From: Streptomyces sp. NBC_00683
GTDB taxonomy: Bacteria > Actinomycetota > Actinomycetes > Streptomycetales > Streptomycetaceae
DNA length: 64,000 nt
Direction of reading: 5' to 3'
NCBI RefSeq assembly: GCF_036226745.1
Contig: NZ_CP109013.1
Coordinates: 2,976,001-3,040,000, forward strand
Shown: positions 51,423-59,243 of the stretch, one piece after another
Layout of the letters: each line of letters opens with the position of its first letter
Numbering within the stretch: position 1 is the first letter of the stretch
Notes under the pieces: model-generated
The model's database searches: none
What the model was told of the DNA's origin: nothing
What the model saw: the letters and a program-made list of their open reading frames with translations, nothing else
Translations under genes and position numbers: made by a program

Positions 51423-53024
51423 TCAGTCTCCGTCCGACTCCCGGTAGGCCGCTGCCTCTTCGAGGTCGAGCCGGCGCAGCAGTGCGCGCAGCATCTCGTC
51501 ATCGATCCGGCGCTCGTCCCTGAGCTGCACGAACACCTCGCGCTCGGCGCCGATCATCTCCCGCGCGAGTCGCCGGTAGGTCTCGTCCGCCGACTCCCCG
51601 GTGACCGGATTGGCCGCGCCGAGCCGTTCCCACACCGCGTTGCGGCGCCGTTCCATGACGGTCCGCAGACGTTCGGTGAGCGGGTCGGGCAGTGCGTTGC
51701 GCGGATCGGACAGCAACTCCTCCAGACGCGTCTCCGCAGCCGTGGAGGCCTCGCTCTGCGCCTGGGCCTCGGCCAGCGTCTCGGTCTGCGGGTCACGCCC
51801 CGGGAGCTTCAGCACCCGCACGAGGAGCGGCAGGGTGAGGCCCTGGATGACCAGGGTCGCGATGACGGTCGTGAAGGTCAGGAAGAGGACCAGGTTGCGG
51901 GCCGGGAAGTCCTCCCCGTCGTGTGTGACGAGCGGGATGGAGAACGCGATGGCCAGCGAGACGACGCCTCTCATCCCCGCCCAGCTCACGATCAGCGGCG
52001 AGGTCCACGGCAGGTCGGGTTCGCGTTCCCTGATGCGCCGGGAGAGCCACAGGGGGAGGTAGCTCGCGGGGTAGACCCAGACGAAGCGCACCACGACCAC
52101 TGCGATGAACACGGCGGCCGCGTACCAGAGGGCTTCGATGACGCCGTAGGTGCCGAGCCCTCTCAGGACGAAGGGCAGCTGCAGCCCGATGAGCGCGAAG
52201 ACCGCGGACTCCAGGATGAACGCGACCATCTTCCAGACGGCTGCTTCCTGGAGCCGTGTCGCGAAGTCGACCTGCCAGGAGCGGTGTCCCAGGTAGAGCG
52301 CGACGACGACCACGGCGAGGACTCCGGAGGCGTGCACCCGTTCCGCTGCCGCGTACGCCACGAAAGGGATCAGCAGCGACAGGGTGTTCTGCAGCAGCGC
52401 CTCCTTGAGGTGCGTGCGCAGCCAGTGCAGCGGCACCATCAGCAGCAGGCCGACACCGACTCCGCCGACCGCCGCGAGCAGGAACTCGCCGATCCCCTCG
52501 GCCCAGGTGACGCCCTCGCCGACCGCGGCGGCAAGGGCGACCCTGAACGCGGTGATCGCGGTGGCGTCGTTCACCAGGGACTCGCCCTGGAGGATGGTCG
52601 TGACCCGGGCGGGCAGCCCGACCCGCCGGGCGATCGCGGCGGCCGTGACGGCGTCCGGCGGGGCGACCACCGCGCCGAGCACGAGCGCGGCGGTCAGCGG
52701 CAGGTCGGGCACGACCAGGTACGCCAGCCAGCCCACCGCGACGGTGGCGAAGAGCACGTACCCCACGGAGAGCAGGGCGACCGGCCGCAGATTGGCCCGC
52801 AGATCGAGGTACGAGCTGTCGACCGCGGCCGTGTACAGCAGCGGGGGCAGCAGAAGCGGCAGCACGACGTGCGCGTCCAGCGTGTAGTCCGGTACGCCCG
52901 GCAGGTACGCCGCCAGCAGGCCCACGGCCACCAGAACCAACGGGGCCGGCACCGGGGTCCGCCGCGCGGCCCCCGCGACCGCCGCGCTGGCCGCTACGAG
53001 TGCCACCAGCGGCAACGCGTCCAT
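51423..53024 (-). CDS. Na+/H+ antiporter (CPA1/NhaP type)
   Basis: A 533-residue inner-membrane protein with about 12 hydrophobic spans to residue 410, then a roughly 120-residue cytoplasmic tail rich in Arg/Glu. VLGAVVAPPDAVTAAAIARR and ILQGESLVNDATAITAFRVAL carry the ion-binding Asp and the ND motif of CPA1 antiporters, and SWAGMRGVVSLAIAFSIP the conserved Arg region. It exchanges Na+ or K+ for H+, contributing to pH and salt homeostasis. The ATG at 53024 lies 35 bp from the divergent UBP zinc-finger gene. Confidence 0.92.
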   Translation of the reverse strand: MDALPLVALVAASAAVAGAARRTPVPAPLVLVAVGLLAAYLPGVPDYTLDAHVVLPLLLPPLLYTAAVDSSYLDLRANLRPVALLSVGYVLFATVAVGWLAYLVVPDLPLTAALVLGAVVAPPDAVTAAAIARRVGLPARVTTILQGESLVNDATAITAFRVALAAAVGEGVTWAEGIGEFLLAAVGGVGVGLLLMVPLHWLRTHLKEALLQNTLSLLIPFVAYAAAERVHASGVLAVVVVALYLGHRSWQVDFATRLQEAAVWKMVAFILESAVFALIGLQLPFVLRGLGTYGVIEALWYAAAVFIAVVVVRFVWVYPASYLPLWLSRRIREREPDLPWTSPLIVSWAGMRGVVSLAIAFSIPLVTHDGEDFPARNLVLFLTFTTVIATLVIQGLTLPLLVRVLKLPGRDPQTETLAEAQAQSEASTAAETRLEELLSDPRNALPDPLTERLRTVMERRRNAVWERLGAANPVTGESADETYRRLAREMIGAEREVFVQLRDERRIDDEMLRALLRRLDLEEAAAYRESDGD

Positions 53025-53059
53025 CTCACCGTCCTCGCATCCGTCGTAACGTGGCCATC

Positions 53060-53320
53060 ATGAGTGAGTGCCTGCATGTTCTCGAAATGCCGCGCCCCGA
53101 GCCCGCCCCGCTCAGCGAAACCTGCCTCGAGTGTCTGGCCGCGGGCAGCCATCCCGTGCAGCTGCGGCTCTGCCTCACCTGCGGCCACGTCGGCTGCTGC
53201 GACTCGTCGCCCCTGAAGCACGCCACGGCGCACTTCCACGAGACAGGTCATCCGGTCATGCGAAGTTACGAATGCGGCGACAACTGGCGCTGGTGCTTCG
53301 AGGACGGTTCGATCGTCTGA
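53060..53320 (+). CDS. UBP-type zinc-finger protein
   Basis: An 86-residue protein consisting of one ZnF-UBP domain: SECLHVLEMPRPEPAPLSETCLECLAAGSHPVQLRLCLTCGHVGCCDSSPLKHATAHFHETGHPVMRSYECGDNWRWCFEDG. Cys and His pairs give the zinc sites. In eukaryotes this domain binds ubiquitin C-termini; bacterial stand-alone versions are of unknown function. ATG at 53060. Lies divergent to the antiporter gene, an arrangement I recall in other streptomycetes. Confidence 0.88.
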   Translation: MSECLHVLEMPRPEPAPLSETCLECLAAGSHPVQLRLCLTCGHVGCCDSSPLKHATAHFHETGHPVMRSYECGDNWRWCFEDGSIV

Positions 53321-53398
53321 CGTCTGGGTACGTCAAACCGGCGCCGGTTCTTCGCAATTGACCACCGCAGACCTCTAGCCACTGTGCGTACTCATGGG

Positions 53399-53413
53399 CT
53401 TACCATGAGTGAC
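53399..53413. promoter_or_regulatory. BldD-like box upstream of the anti-sigma/SigH genes
   Basis: TTACCATGAGTGA fits the BldD consensus nTnACnCwGnGTnAn at all but one specified position. It overlaps a perfect dyad, ACTCATGG-N5-CCATGAGT (53390-53410). BldD is known to repress sigH in S. coelicolor, supporting the assignment. About 140 bp upstream of the first start codon. Confidence 0.6.
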
Positions 53414-53551
53414 GGTCAGGGGATGGGGGCTCGGCGACACGGCATCATGGATCGCGATAGCGTCGCCGAACCACAGAACCGACGAAGACCGCATGGCTCC
53501 GGGCACTCGTCCCGGAGCCTCGAATGAGTTTGTGCCACCTTGGAGGTGAGG

Positions 53552-53965
53552 GTGTCCCAGATCGCAGGCGAGCCCGGGAATCAGGACTTCGTAGAGGTCC
53601 GGCTGCCCGCTGCGGGTGCCTACCTGTCGGTGCTGCGTACGGCCACGGCCGGTCTCGCAGCGCGTTTGGACTTCACTCTCGACGAGATCGAGGATCTTCG
53701 CATCGCGGTCGACGAGGCCTGCGCGATCCTGCTCCAGCAGGCCGTGCCGGGTTCCGTCCTCAGCTGCGTCTTCCGCCTCGTGGACGACTCCCTCGAGGTG
53801 ACCGTGTCGGCCCCGACCACGGACGGCCGCGCTCCCGAGCGCGACACCTTCGCCTGGACGGTGCTCTCCGCACTGGCCGGCAAGGTCGACTCCACGGTCG
53901 CCGACGACCGTACGGTCAGCATCAGCCTCTACAAACAGCGCGGCGCGGGACCCGGGCCGGCGTGA
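53552..53965 (+). CDS. RsbW-like anti-sigma factor for SigH (UshX/PrsH-like)
   Basis: A 137-residue GHKL ATPase-fold protein. VEVRLPAAGAYLSVLRTATAGLAARLDFTLDEIEDLRIAVDEACAILLQ has the N-box (DEACA), and VTVSAPTTD replaces the usual DxGxG, so ATP-dependent kinase activity may be reduced. It would hold the sigma factor encoded by the overlapping downstream gene, by analogy with the S. coelicolor SigH anti-sigma factor. The GTG at 53552 has GGAGG five bases upstream. Confidence 0.88.
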   Translation: MSQIAGEPGNQDFVEVRLPAAGAYLSVLRTATAGLAARLDFTLDEIEDLRIAVDEACAILLQQAVPGSVLSCVFRLVDDSLEVTVSAPTTDGRAPERDTFAWTVLSALAGKVDSTVADDRTVSISLYKQRGAGPGPA

Positions 53966-54915
53966 GCGACGGGAACGGGGACGGTCCTGTGCGGGACGAG
54001 ACGATCCGATCCGGGGTGGTGCGCCCAGCAGCCGTCCCGGAGCAACAGGCCCGGCCGCACCCGGTGGACGGTGCGGACGGGACCCAAGGCCGCACGGTCG
54101 CGGTGAAGCAGTCGCAGGCAGAGCGGGCGGGCCAGATGAGCGAGCACAGGCACCACGATCCACATGACCGCAGCGGGGCGCGGGCACTCTTCATCGAGCT
54201 GCGCGAGCTCGCCGACGGCTCGCCGGAGAAGGCGGAGCTGCGCAACCGGCTGGTGCGCATGCACCTCCCGCTCGTCGAGCACCTGGCCCGCAGATTCCGC
54301 AACCGGGGCGAGCCACTGGACGACCTGACCCAGGTCGCGACGATCGGACTGATCAAGTCCGTGGACCGGTTCGACCCGGACCGCGGTGTCGAGTTCTCGA
54401 CGTACGCGACCCCTACGGTCGTCGGCGAGATCAAGCGGCACTTCCGCGACAAGGGCTGGGCGGTACGGGTACCCCGCCGCCTCCAGGAGCTGCGGCTGTC
54501 GCTGACCACGGCAACCGCGGAGCTCTCCCAGCAGCACGGCCGCTCCCCGACGGTGCACGAGCTCGCGGAGCGCCTGGGCATCTCCGAGGAGGAGGTCCTG
54601 GAGGGCCTGGAATCGGCCAATGCCTACAGCACGCTCTCCCTGGACGTCCCGGACACGGATGACGAGTCCCCCGCGGTGGCGGACACGCTCGGCTCCGAGG
54701 ACGAGGCGCTGGAGGGTGTCGAGTACCGGGAGTCGCTCAAGCCGCTCCTCGAGGACCTCCCGCCGCGCGAGAAGCGGATTCTGCTGCTCCGGTTCTTCGG
54801 CAACATGACGCAGTCGCAGATCGCGCAGGAGGTCGGCATCTCCCAGATGCACGTCTCCCGACTGCTGGCGCGCACGCTCGCACAGCTGCGCGAGCGGCTG
54901 CTCGTCGAGGAGTAG
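53962..54915 (+). CDS. sigH: Stress-response sigma factor SigH (SigB/SigF family)
   Basis: A roughly 317-residue group 3 sigma factor. Region 2: RLVRMHLPLVEHLARRFRNRGEPLDDLTQVATIGLIKSVDRFDPDRGVEFSTYATPTVVGEIKRHFRDKGWAVRVPRR. Region 3: LRLSLTTATAELSQQHGRSPTVHELAERLGISEEEV. Region 4: LPPREKRILLLRFFGNMTQSQIAQEVGISQMHVSRLLARTL. In S. coelicolor SigH serves osmotic stress and development and occurs in several sizes from alternative starts. Here GTG 53962 overlaps the anti-sigma stop (GTGA), and ATG 54136 would give the short form. Confidence 0.92.
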   Translation: MSDGNGDGPVRDETIRSGVVRPAAVPEQQARPHPVDGADGTQGRTVAVKQSQAERAGQMSEHRHHDPHDRSGARALFIELRELADGSPEKAELRNRLVRMHLPLVEHLARRFRNRGEPLDDLTQVATIGLIKSVDRFDPDRGVEFSTYATPTVVGEIKRHFRDKGWAVRVPRRLQELRLSLTTATAELSQQHGRSPTVHELAERLGISEEEVLEGLESANAYSTLSLDVPDTDDESPAVADTLGSEDEALEGVEYRESLKPLLEDLPPREKRILLLRFFGNMTQSQIAQEVGISQMHVSRLLARTLAQLRERLLVEE

Positions 54916-54945
54916 GCGGAGCGGGCGCCGGGGGACGAACGACCC

Positions 54946-55021
54946 GGGGCTCGGGCCTCGGGGGGTCACCCTCGGGCTCCGCCCCGGGGTCACCCCCGGG
55001 CTCAGGCCTCGGGGGTCGCCC
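54946..55021. repeat. Two imperfect direct repeats after sigH
   Basis: GGGCTC(G/A)GGCCTCGGGG followed by GTC(A/G)CCC occurs at about 54947-54971 and 54998-55021. The second copy lies in the 3' end of the convergent membrane-protein gene. Probably slippage; may also form alternative hairpins. Confidence 0.5.
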
Positions 55022-55451
55022 GCGGCCCGCGGATGCCCAGCGCCCGCGTGGTCGCCGGGTTGAGCAGCAGCACGAGCGCTGTCACGGCGACGGCGGCAAG
55101 GACGATCCCGGCCGGGATCAGGGCGCCCTGCGCACGCAGCAGCGTCCAGGCGACCGGCAGGGCCATGAGCTGGGTGATGAGCGCGGGGCCGCGGCTCCAG
55201 CTGCGCCGCAGCAGCAGCCCGCGGGCGGCGAACAGCGGAATCAGCCCGAGTGCCAGCAGCGTGAGTCCGCCCATCTCGGCCTGCTGGGGGCTCTCGGGCC
55301 GGCCGAGCAGCCCCATGACCAGCATGTAGATCCCGCCGATGGCGAGCGCCGCCCCTTCCAGGGCACTGAGTGCGGCCACGACGGCGATCCGGCCCTGCCT
55401 CTCCGGGCCGGCCGAGGGCGACGGGGAGGGCGCGTTCTGCTGAGTACTCAC
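55002..55451 (-). CDS. Small integral membrane protein (four spans)
   Basis: A roughly 149-residue protein with four hydrophobic segments (IAVVAALSALEGAALAIGGIYMLVMGLLG; LTLLALGLIPLFAARGLLL; ALITQLMALPVAWTLLRA; AGIVLAAVAVTALVLLLN) after a short Gln/Pro/Ser-rich head. No known transporter motif. The GTG at 55451 gives a short cytoplasmic N-terminus; an in-frame GTG at 55532 is possible. Lies between sigH and the diacylglycerol-kinase-like gene, a neighbourhood I recall from S. coelicolor. Function unknown. Confidence 0.75.
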   Translation of the reverse strand: MSTQQNAPSPSPSAGPERQGRIAVVAALSALEGAALAIGGIYMLVMGLLGRPESPQQAEMGGLTLLALGLIPLFAARGLLLRRSWSRGPALITQLMALPVAWTLLRAQGALIPAGIVLAAVAVTALVLLLNPATTRALGIRGPRATPEA

Positions 55452-55605
55452 GCCATTCAGGTTGGCATCCCGGCCCGCCGAACGCGAAGCCGGGGTCGAG
55501 CCGGAACGGAACCGGACCCGGGACGTCGTCACTTTCCGTTACGGGCGGCGGACCGAGCGGATCAGGACTTCAGGCCGGTACAACGCGGTAGGTAGTCTGG
55601 CGTGC

Positions 55606-56574
55606 ATGCGCGCACTTCTCGTGGTCAACCCAGCTGCCACCACTACCAGTGCGCGGACCCGTGATGTCCTCATCCACGCCCTCGCGAGCGAGATGAAACT
55701 CGAGGCCGTGACCACGGAGTACCGCGGCCACGCCCGGGACCTGGGACGACGCGCGGCCGACTCCGACGACATCGACCTCGTGGTCGCCCTCGGCGGCGAC
55801 GGCACGGTCAACGAAGTCGTGAACGGCCTGCTGCACAAGGGGCCCGATGTGGACAGCCTGCCGAGTCTCGCCGTGGTTCCGGGCGGCTCCACCAATGTGT
55901 TCGCACGCGCCCTGGGCATTCCCAACGACGCCGTGGAAGCGACCGGCGCCATCCTGGACGCACTAGCCGACCGCAGCGAACGGACGGTCGGCCTCGGCCT
56001 GGCGGCCGGCACCCCGGGCACGGCGGACGAAGCCGTTCCGGAACGCTGGTTCACTTTCTGTGCCGGACTCGGATTCGACGCGGGCGTCCTCGGCCGGGTC
56101 GAACAGAAACGCGAGCGGGGCAAGCGTTCGACCCATCCGCTGTACGTGCGCCAGGTGATCCGCCAGTTCCTGGAGGAACCGCACCGGCGCAAGGGCCTGA
56201 TCACCCTGGACGTGCCCGGCCGGGACCCCGTCACGGACCTCGCGCTGTCCATAATCTGCAACACCGCACCCTGGACCTACCTGGGGAATCGTCCGATGTA
56301 CGCCGCCCCGAAGGCATCCTTCGACACCGGCCTGGACATCCTCGGTCTGAAGCGCCTCACGACGCCCGCGGTGGCGAGGTATGCCACCCAGCTGCTCACT
56401 TCGAGCCCCGAGAAGGGCCCACACGGCAAGCACGCAGTCTCCCTCCATGACCTCACCGACTTCACCTTGCATTCAAAGGCTCCACTGCCCTTCCAGATGG
56501 ACGGTGACCACCTGGGACTGCGTACGAGCGTGACGTTCACAGGCGTACGCCGTGCACTGCGTGTGATTGTGTGA
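55606..56574 (+). CDS. Diacylglycerol/lipid kinase family protein
   Basis: A 322-residue DAGK-catalytic-domain protein. MRALLVVNPAATTTSARTRDVL begins the nucleotide domain. VVALGGDGTVNEVVNGLL is the GGDGT ATP-binding motif, and VVPGGSTNVFARALGIP is the second loop. FQMDGDHLG near the end carries the conserved acidic metal site. It phosphorylates diacylglycerol or a similar lipid, feeding phospholipid recycling. TAGTCT lies seven bases before the ATG at 55606 (leaderless pattern), which makes the longer upstream frame unlikely. Confidence 0.9.
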   Translation: MRALLVVNPAATTTSARTRDVLIHALASEMKLEAVTTEYRGHARDLGRRAADSDDIDLVVALGGDGTVNEVVNGLLHKGPDVDSLPSLAVVPGGSTNVFARALGIPNDAVEATGAILDALADRSERTVGLGLAAGTPGTADEAVPERWFTFCAGLGFDAGVLGRVEQKRERGKRSTHPLYVRQVIRQFLEEPHRRKGLITLDVPGRDPVTDLALSIICNTAPWTYLGNRPMYAAPKASFDTGLDILGLKRLTTPAVARYATQLLTSSPEKGPHGKHAVSLHDLTDFTLHSKAPLPFQMDGDHLGLRTSVTFTGVRRALRVIV

Positions 56575-56578
56575 GTGG

Positions 56579-56595
56579 AAGGGCTCAAAGTCCTT
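56579..56595 (+). terminator. Weak hairpin after the lipid kinase gene
   Basis: AAGGGCT-CAA-AGTCCTT, seven pairs including a G-U, 5 bp after the stop. Short, so only a candidate terminator. Confidence 0.35.
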
Positions 56596-56837
56596 TAACT
56601 CGAACGTTTGGGCTGGCCCCCACCCCTTAGAAGTACGGCTGTGACCTAGTCGACACCGAGGAATCAAAAAAAACTTTCCAGAAGGGGTTGTATCCGCCGC
56701 CGAGGTTTGCGAATCTCTACATGGCGATCGGGACGGCCCGCAACATCGGCCTCCACTGAGAGCCAGAACCCCTCCTCACCACAACAGGACCACAACCAGT
56801 TCATCTGGGAGTCGGACCTTCGTCTGCGGGGGGATTC

Positions 56838-56851
56838 GTGAAAGCGTTCAC
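56838..56851. promoter_or_regulatory. Dyad in the wblE leader
   Basis: GTGAA-AGCG-TTCAC, exact five-base arms, 43 bp before the wblE start. Could be an operator or an RNA hairpin. Confidence 0.35.
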
Positions 56852-56894
56852 ATTCACAAGCATCCGCATGTAATACCAAGGAGAGGTAGCAGCC

Positions 56895-57152
56895 ATGGAC
56901 TGGCGTCACAACGCCGTTTGTCGTGAGGAAGACCCGGAGCTGTTCTTCCCCATCGGCAACACCGGTCCTGCGCTGCTGCAGATCGAGGAAGCCAAGGCCG
57001 TCTGCCGTCGCTGCCCCGTCATGGAGCAGTGCCTGCAGTGGGCGCTCGAGTCCGGCCAGGACTCCGGCGTCTGGGGTGGCCTCAGCGAGGACGAGCGCCG
57101 CGCAATGAAGCGCCGCGCCGCTCGCAACCGGGCGCGTAACGCCAGCGCCTGA
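56895..57152 (+). CDS. wblE: WhiB-like iron-sulphur regulator WblE
   Basis: An 85-residue WhiB-like protein. Four cluster Cys at 9, 37, 40 and 46 (C-x27-C-x2-C-x5-C), the GVWGG turn at 58-62 and a basic tail (RRAMKRRAARNRARN) for DNA. It is near-identical, as I recall, to S. coelicolor WblE and is the orthologue of M. tuberculosis WhiB1, a [4Fe-4S] NO-sensitive partner of the primary sigma factor. The ATG has AAGGAGAGG upstream. Convergent with the PdtaS-type kinase, keeping the mycobacterial whiB1-pdtaS neighbourhood. Confidence 0.97.
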   Translation: MDWRHNAVCREEDPELFFPIGNTGPALLQIEEAKAVCRRCPVMEQCLQWALESGQDSGVWGGLSEDERRAMKRRAARNRARNASA

Positions 57153-57270
57153 CCGACGCCCCCCGCACGACGAGCCTCAGCCAGGCGGCGCGTACAGAGC
57201 GTACGCACAGCCCCGCCTTCGAGTCGCAGCGCGCAGTACCCCCGAAGCGCATCGCACCGTGAGCACCACA

Positions 57271-57308
57271 CAGTGGGCCCGGACCGTTACCACGGTCCGG
57301 GCCCACTG
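57271..57308. terminator. Bidirectional 17-bp terminator between wblE and the kinase gene
   Basis: CAGTGGGCCCGGACCGT (57271-57287), loop TACC, exact complement 57292-57308, between convergent genes. Confidence 0.88.
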
Positions 57309-57325
57309 CTCTGTGCGGTGCCGCT

Positions 57326-58801
57326 CTATTTGTCGTTGGTGACCGGGATGTCGAGGATGACCTGTGTGCCGCGCCCCGGCCCCGGGACCATGCCGAAGGT
57401 GCCGCCCAACTCGCCCTCCACCAGCGTCCGCACGATCTGCAGACCCAGGTTGCCGGCCCGCTGGGGGTCGAATCCCTCGGGCAGGCCGCGGCCGTCGTCC
57501 GTCACGGTGATCAGCAGCCGCCCCTCGGTGGGTGAGCCGCCCCGTACCGCGGACACCTCCACCGTGCCGGACTCGGCCGGGGTGAAGGCGTGCTCCAGTG
57601 CGTTCTGCAGCACCTCGGTCAGCACCATCGAGAGCGGAGTGGCCACTTCCGCATCGAGGACTCCGAAGCGGCCCGTGCGGCGGCAGGTGACCTTGCCGGG
57701 CGAGATTTCGGAGACCATCGCGATCACGCGGTCGGCGATCTCGTCGAACTCGACCCGCTCGTCCAGATTCTGGGACAGCGTCTCATGCACGATGGCGATC
57801 GAACCGACGCGCCGCACCGCCTCGTTGAGCGCCTCGCGGCCCTGCTCCGAGTCCATGCGGCGGGCCTGGAGGCGCAACAGGGCGGCCACCGTCTGGAGGT
57901 TGTTCTTCACCCGGTGGTGGATCTCCCGGATGGTGGCGTCCTTGGTGATCAACTCCCGCTCACGACGCCTCAGTTCCGTGACGTCACGGAGCAGGACCAG
58001 CGAACCGATGCGGACACCCTTGGGCTTGAGCGGAATCGCTCGCAGCTGGATCACGCCGCCTTCGCCCTCGACCTCGAACTCCCTGGGCGCGTACCCGCTC
58101 GCCACCTTGACCAGGGCTTCGTCGACCGGGCCGCGCGAGGGCGCGAGCTCGGCCGTCGTCGCGCCGAGGTGGTGGCCGACGAGATCGGAGGCGAGGCCGA
58201 GACGGTGGTAGGCGGAGAGGCCGTTGGGGCTGGCGTACTGGACGACGCCGTCGGCATCGAGCCTGATCAGCCCGTCGCCGACGCGCGGCGAAGCATCCAT
58301 GTCGACCTGCTGGCCCGGGAACGGGAAGGACCCGGCGGCGATCATCTGGGCCAGGTCGGAGGCGGACTGGAGGTAGGTGAGCTCCAGCCGGGACGGCGTA
58401 CGCACGGTGAGGAGGTTCGTGTTGCGGGCGATGACCCCGAGGACCCGGCCCTCACGGCGTACGGGGATCGACTCGACCCGTACGGGGACCTCCTCGCGCC
58501 ACTCCGGGTCGCCCTCGCGCACGATCCGCCCCTCGTCCAGGGCGGCGTCCAGCAGGGGCCGGCGGCCCCGCGGCACCAGATGGCCGACCATGTCGTCCTG
58601 GTAGGAGGTGGGCCCGGTGTTGGGCCGCATCTGCGCCACGGACACATAGCGGGTCCCGTCGCGGGTGGGCACCCACAGGACGAGGTCGGCGAAGGACAGA
58701 TCGGAGAGCAGCTGCCACTCCGAGACCAGCAGATGGAGCCACTCGAGGTCGGTGTCACTCAGGGCTGTGTGCTGGCGGACAAGGTCGTTCATGGAGGGCA
58801 C
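57326..58801 (-). CDS. pdtaS: PdtaS-type cytoplasmic histidine kinase
   Basis: A 491-residue soluble kinase. The N-terminal GAF-like sensor (about 1-150: MNDLVRQHTALSDTDLEWLHLLVSEWQLLSDLSFADLVLWVPT) is followed by a PAS domain (GLIRLDADGVVQYASPNGLSAYHRLG). The HisKA_2/HWE-type dimerisation helix has REIHHRVKNNLQTVAALLRLQ, and the ATPase has LTEVLQNALEHAF, DDGRGLP and GNLGLQIV. In mycobacteria PdtaS signals to PdtaR, an antiterminator-type regulator; no such partner gene is nearby. The GTG at 58801 is preferred because TACGCT lies six bases upstream (leaderless); the ATG at 58792 is the alternative. Confidence 0.9.
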   Translation of the reverse strand: MPSMNDLVRQHTALSDTDLEWLHLLVSEWQLLSDLSFADLVLWVPTRDGTRYVSVAQMRPNTGPTSYQDDMVGHLVPRGRRPLLDAALDEGRIVREGDPEWREEVPVRVESIPVRREGRVLGVIARNTNLLTVRTPSRLELTYLQSASDLAQMIAAGSFPFPGQQVDMDASPRVGDGLIRLDADGVVQYASPNGLSAYHRLGLASDLVGHHLGATTAELAPSRGPVDEALVKVASGYAPREFEVEGEGGVIQLRAIPLKPKGVRIGSLVLLRDVTELRRRERELITKDATIREIHHRVKNNLQTVAALLRLQARRMDSEQGREALNEAVRRVGSIAIVHETLSQNLDERVEFDEIADRVIAMVSEISPGKVTCRRTGRFGVLDAEVATPLSMVLTEVLQNALEHAFTPAESGTVEVSAVRGGSPTEGRLLITVTDDGRGLPEGFDPQRAGNLGLQIVRTLVEGELGGTFGMVPGPGRGTQVILDIPVTNDK

Positions 58802-58919
58802 AGGGCGAGCGTACCTGTGGATACGGACAGGTTCCGAACCGATCAGCCCGCCGATGCGTGACACTGTGCAGTGCGGTCGCGCTCAGAAAAATGTCCGCGA
58901 CCGCGGATGGACACGGACT

Positions 58920-58935
58920 ATTGGTCTAGTCCACA
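58920..58935. promoter_or_regulatory. DasR-like responsive element without an obvious target
   Basis: ATTGGTCTAGTCCACA differs from the nagB box at 60439 only in the TAGT/TATA core region and matches about 12 of 16 of the DasR consensus (ACTGGTCTAGACCAGT). It is overlapped by an exact dyad GGACTA-N6-TAGTCC (58915-58932). It lies 119 bp upstream of pdtaS and faces no clear plus-strand gene. Confidence 0.6.
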
Positions 58936-59188
58936 ATGCAGCAGGTATGCACATGATGGAACTAGAGCATCATGTACAAGACAGACCTCCGCTCTCCCCG
59001 CACAGGAGAGCGGATCGAGACACCCGGCGCTCTCTGCCCTGACTGCGCCGGTGTCTCCAGTGGCCGGAGGCACCGCACACCGCCGGCCAGGTAGCTCCGG
59101 GCTGCGGTGCCGGACGGGCTGAGGGTCCCGTCCCGGCGCCGCGGCCCGCGGGTGTCTCCGGGGCCCGACGGACCGGACCGGCACCGCC

Positions 59189-59243
59189 CGGAAGCCGCCC
59201 CGGAACCGCTCGGAAGCCGCCCGGAAGCCGCCCGGAAGCCGCT
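59189..59243. repeat. Five 11-bp tandem repeats (CGGAAGCCGCC)
   Basis: Units at 59189, 59200, 59211, 59222 and 59233. The second is diverged (CCGGAACCGCT). They lie just beyond the SIS gene stop codon. Period 11 does not keep a reading frame. Confidence 0.75.

Larger units (their letters stand above)
56575..56894. other. Upstream region of wblE (320 bp)
   Basis: No coding frame. Contains the weak hairpin at 56579, an A8 run at 56666-56673 (striking in this GC-rich DNA), and a GTGAA-AGCG-TTCAC dyad at 56838-56851, followed by a second TTCAC. The long distance suggests a regulated leader or distal promoters for wblE. Confidence 0.5.

Noticed and set aside
56660..56689. SigR-type promoter (GGAAT...GTT) before wblE
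   Set aside because: The spacing is 22 bp rather than the 18-19 bp expected for SigR.
58972..59094. 40-codon frame (MYKTDLRSPRTGERIETPG...) downstream of the orphan DasR box
   Set aside because: Has a CPDC motif, but only a weak ribosome site, no recognised family and a low-complexity tail. Not supported enough to call, though noted with the DasR box.
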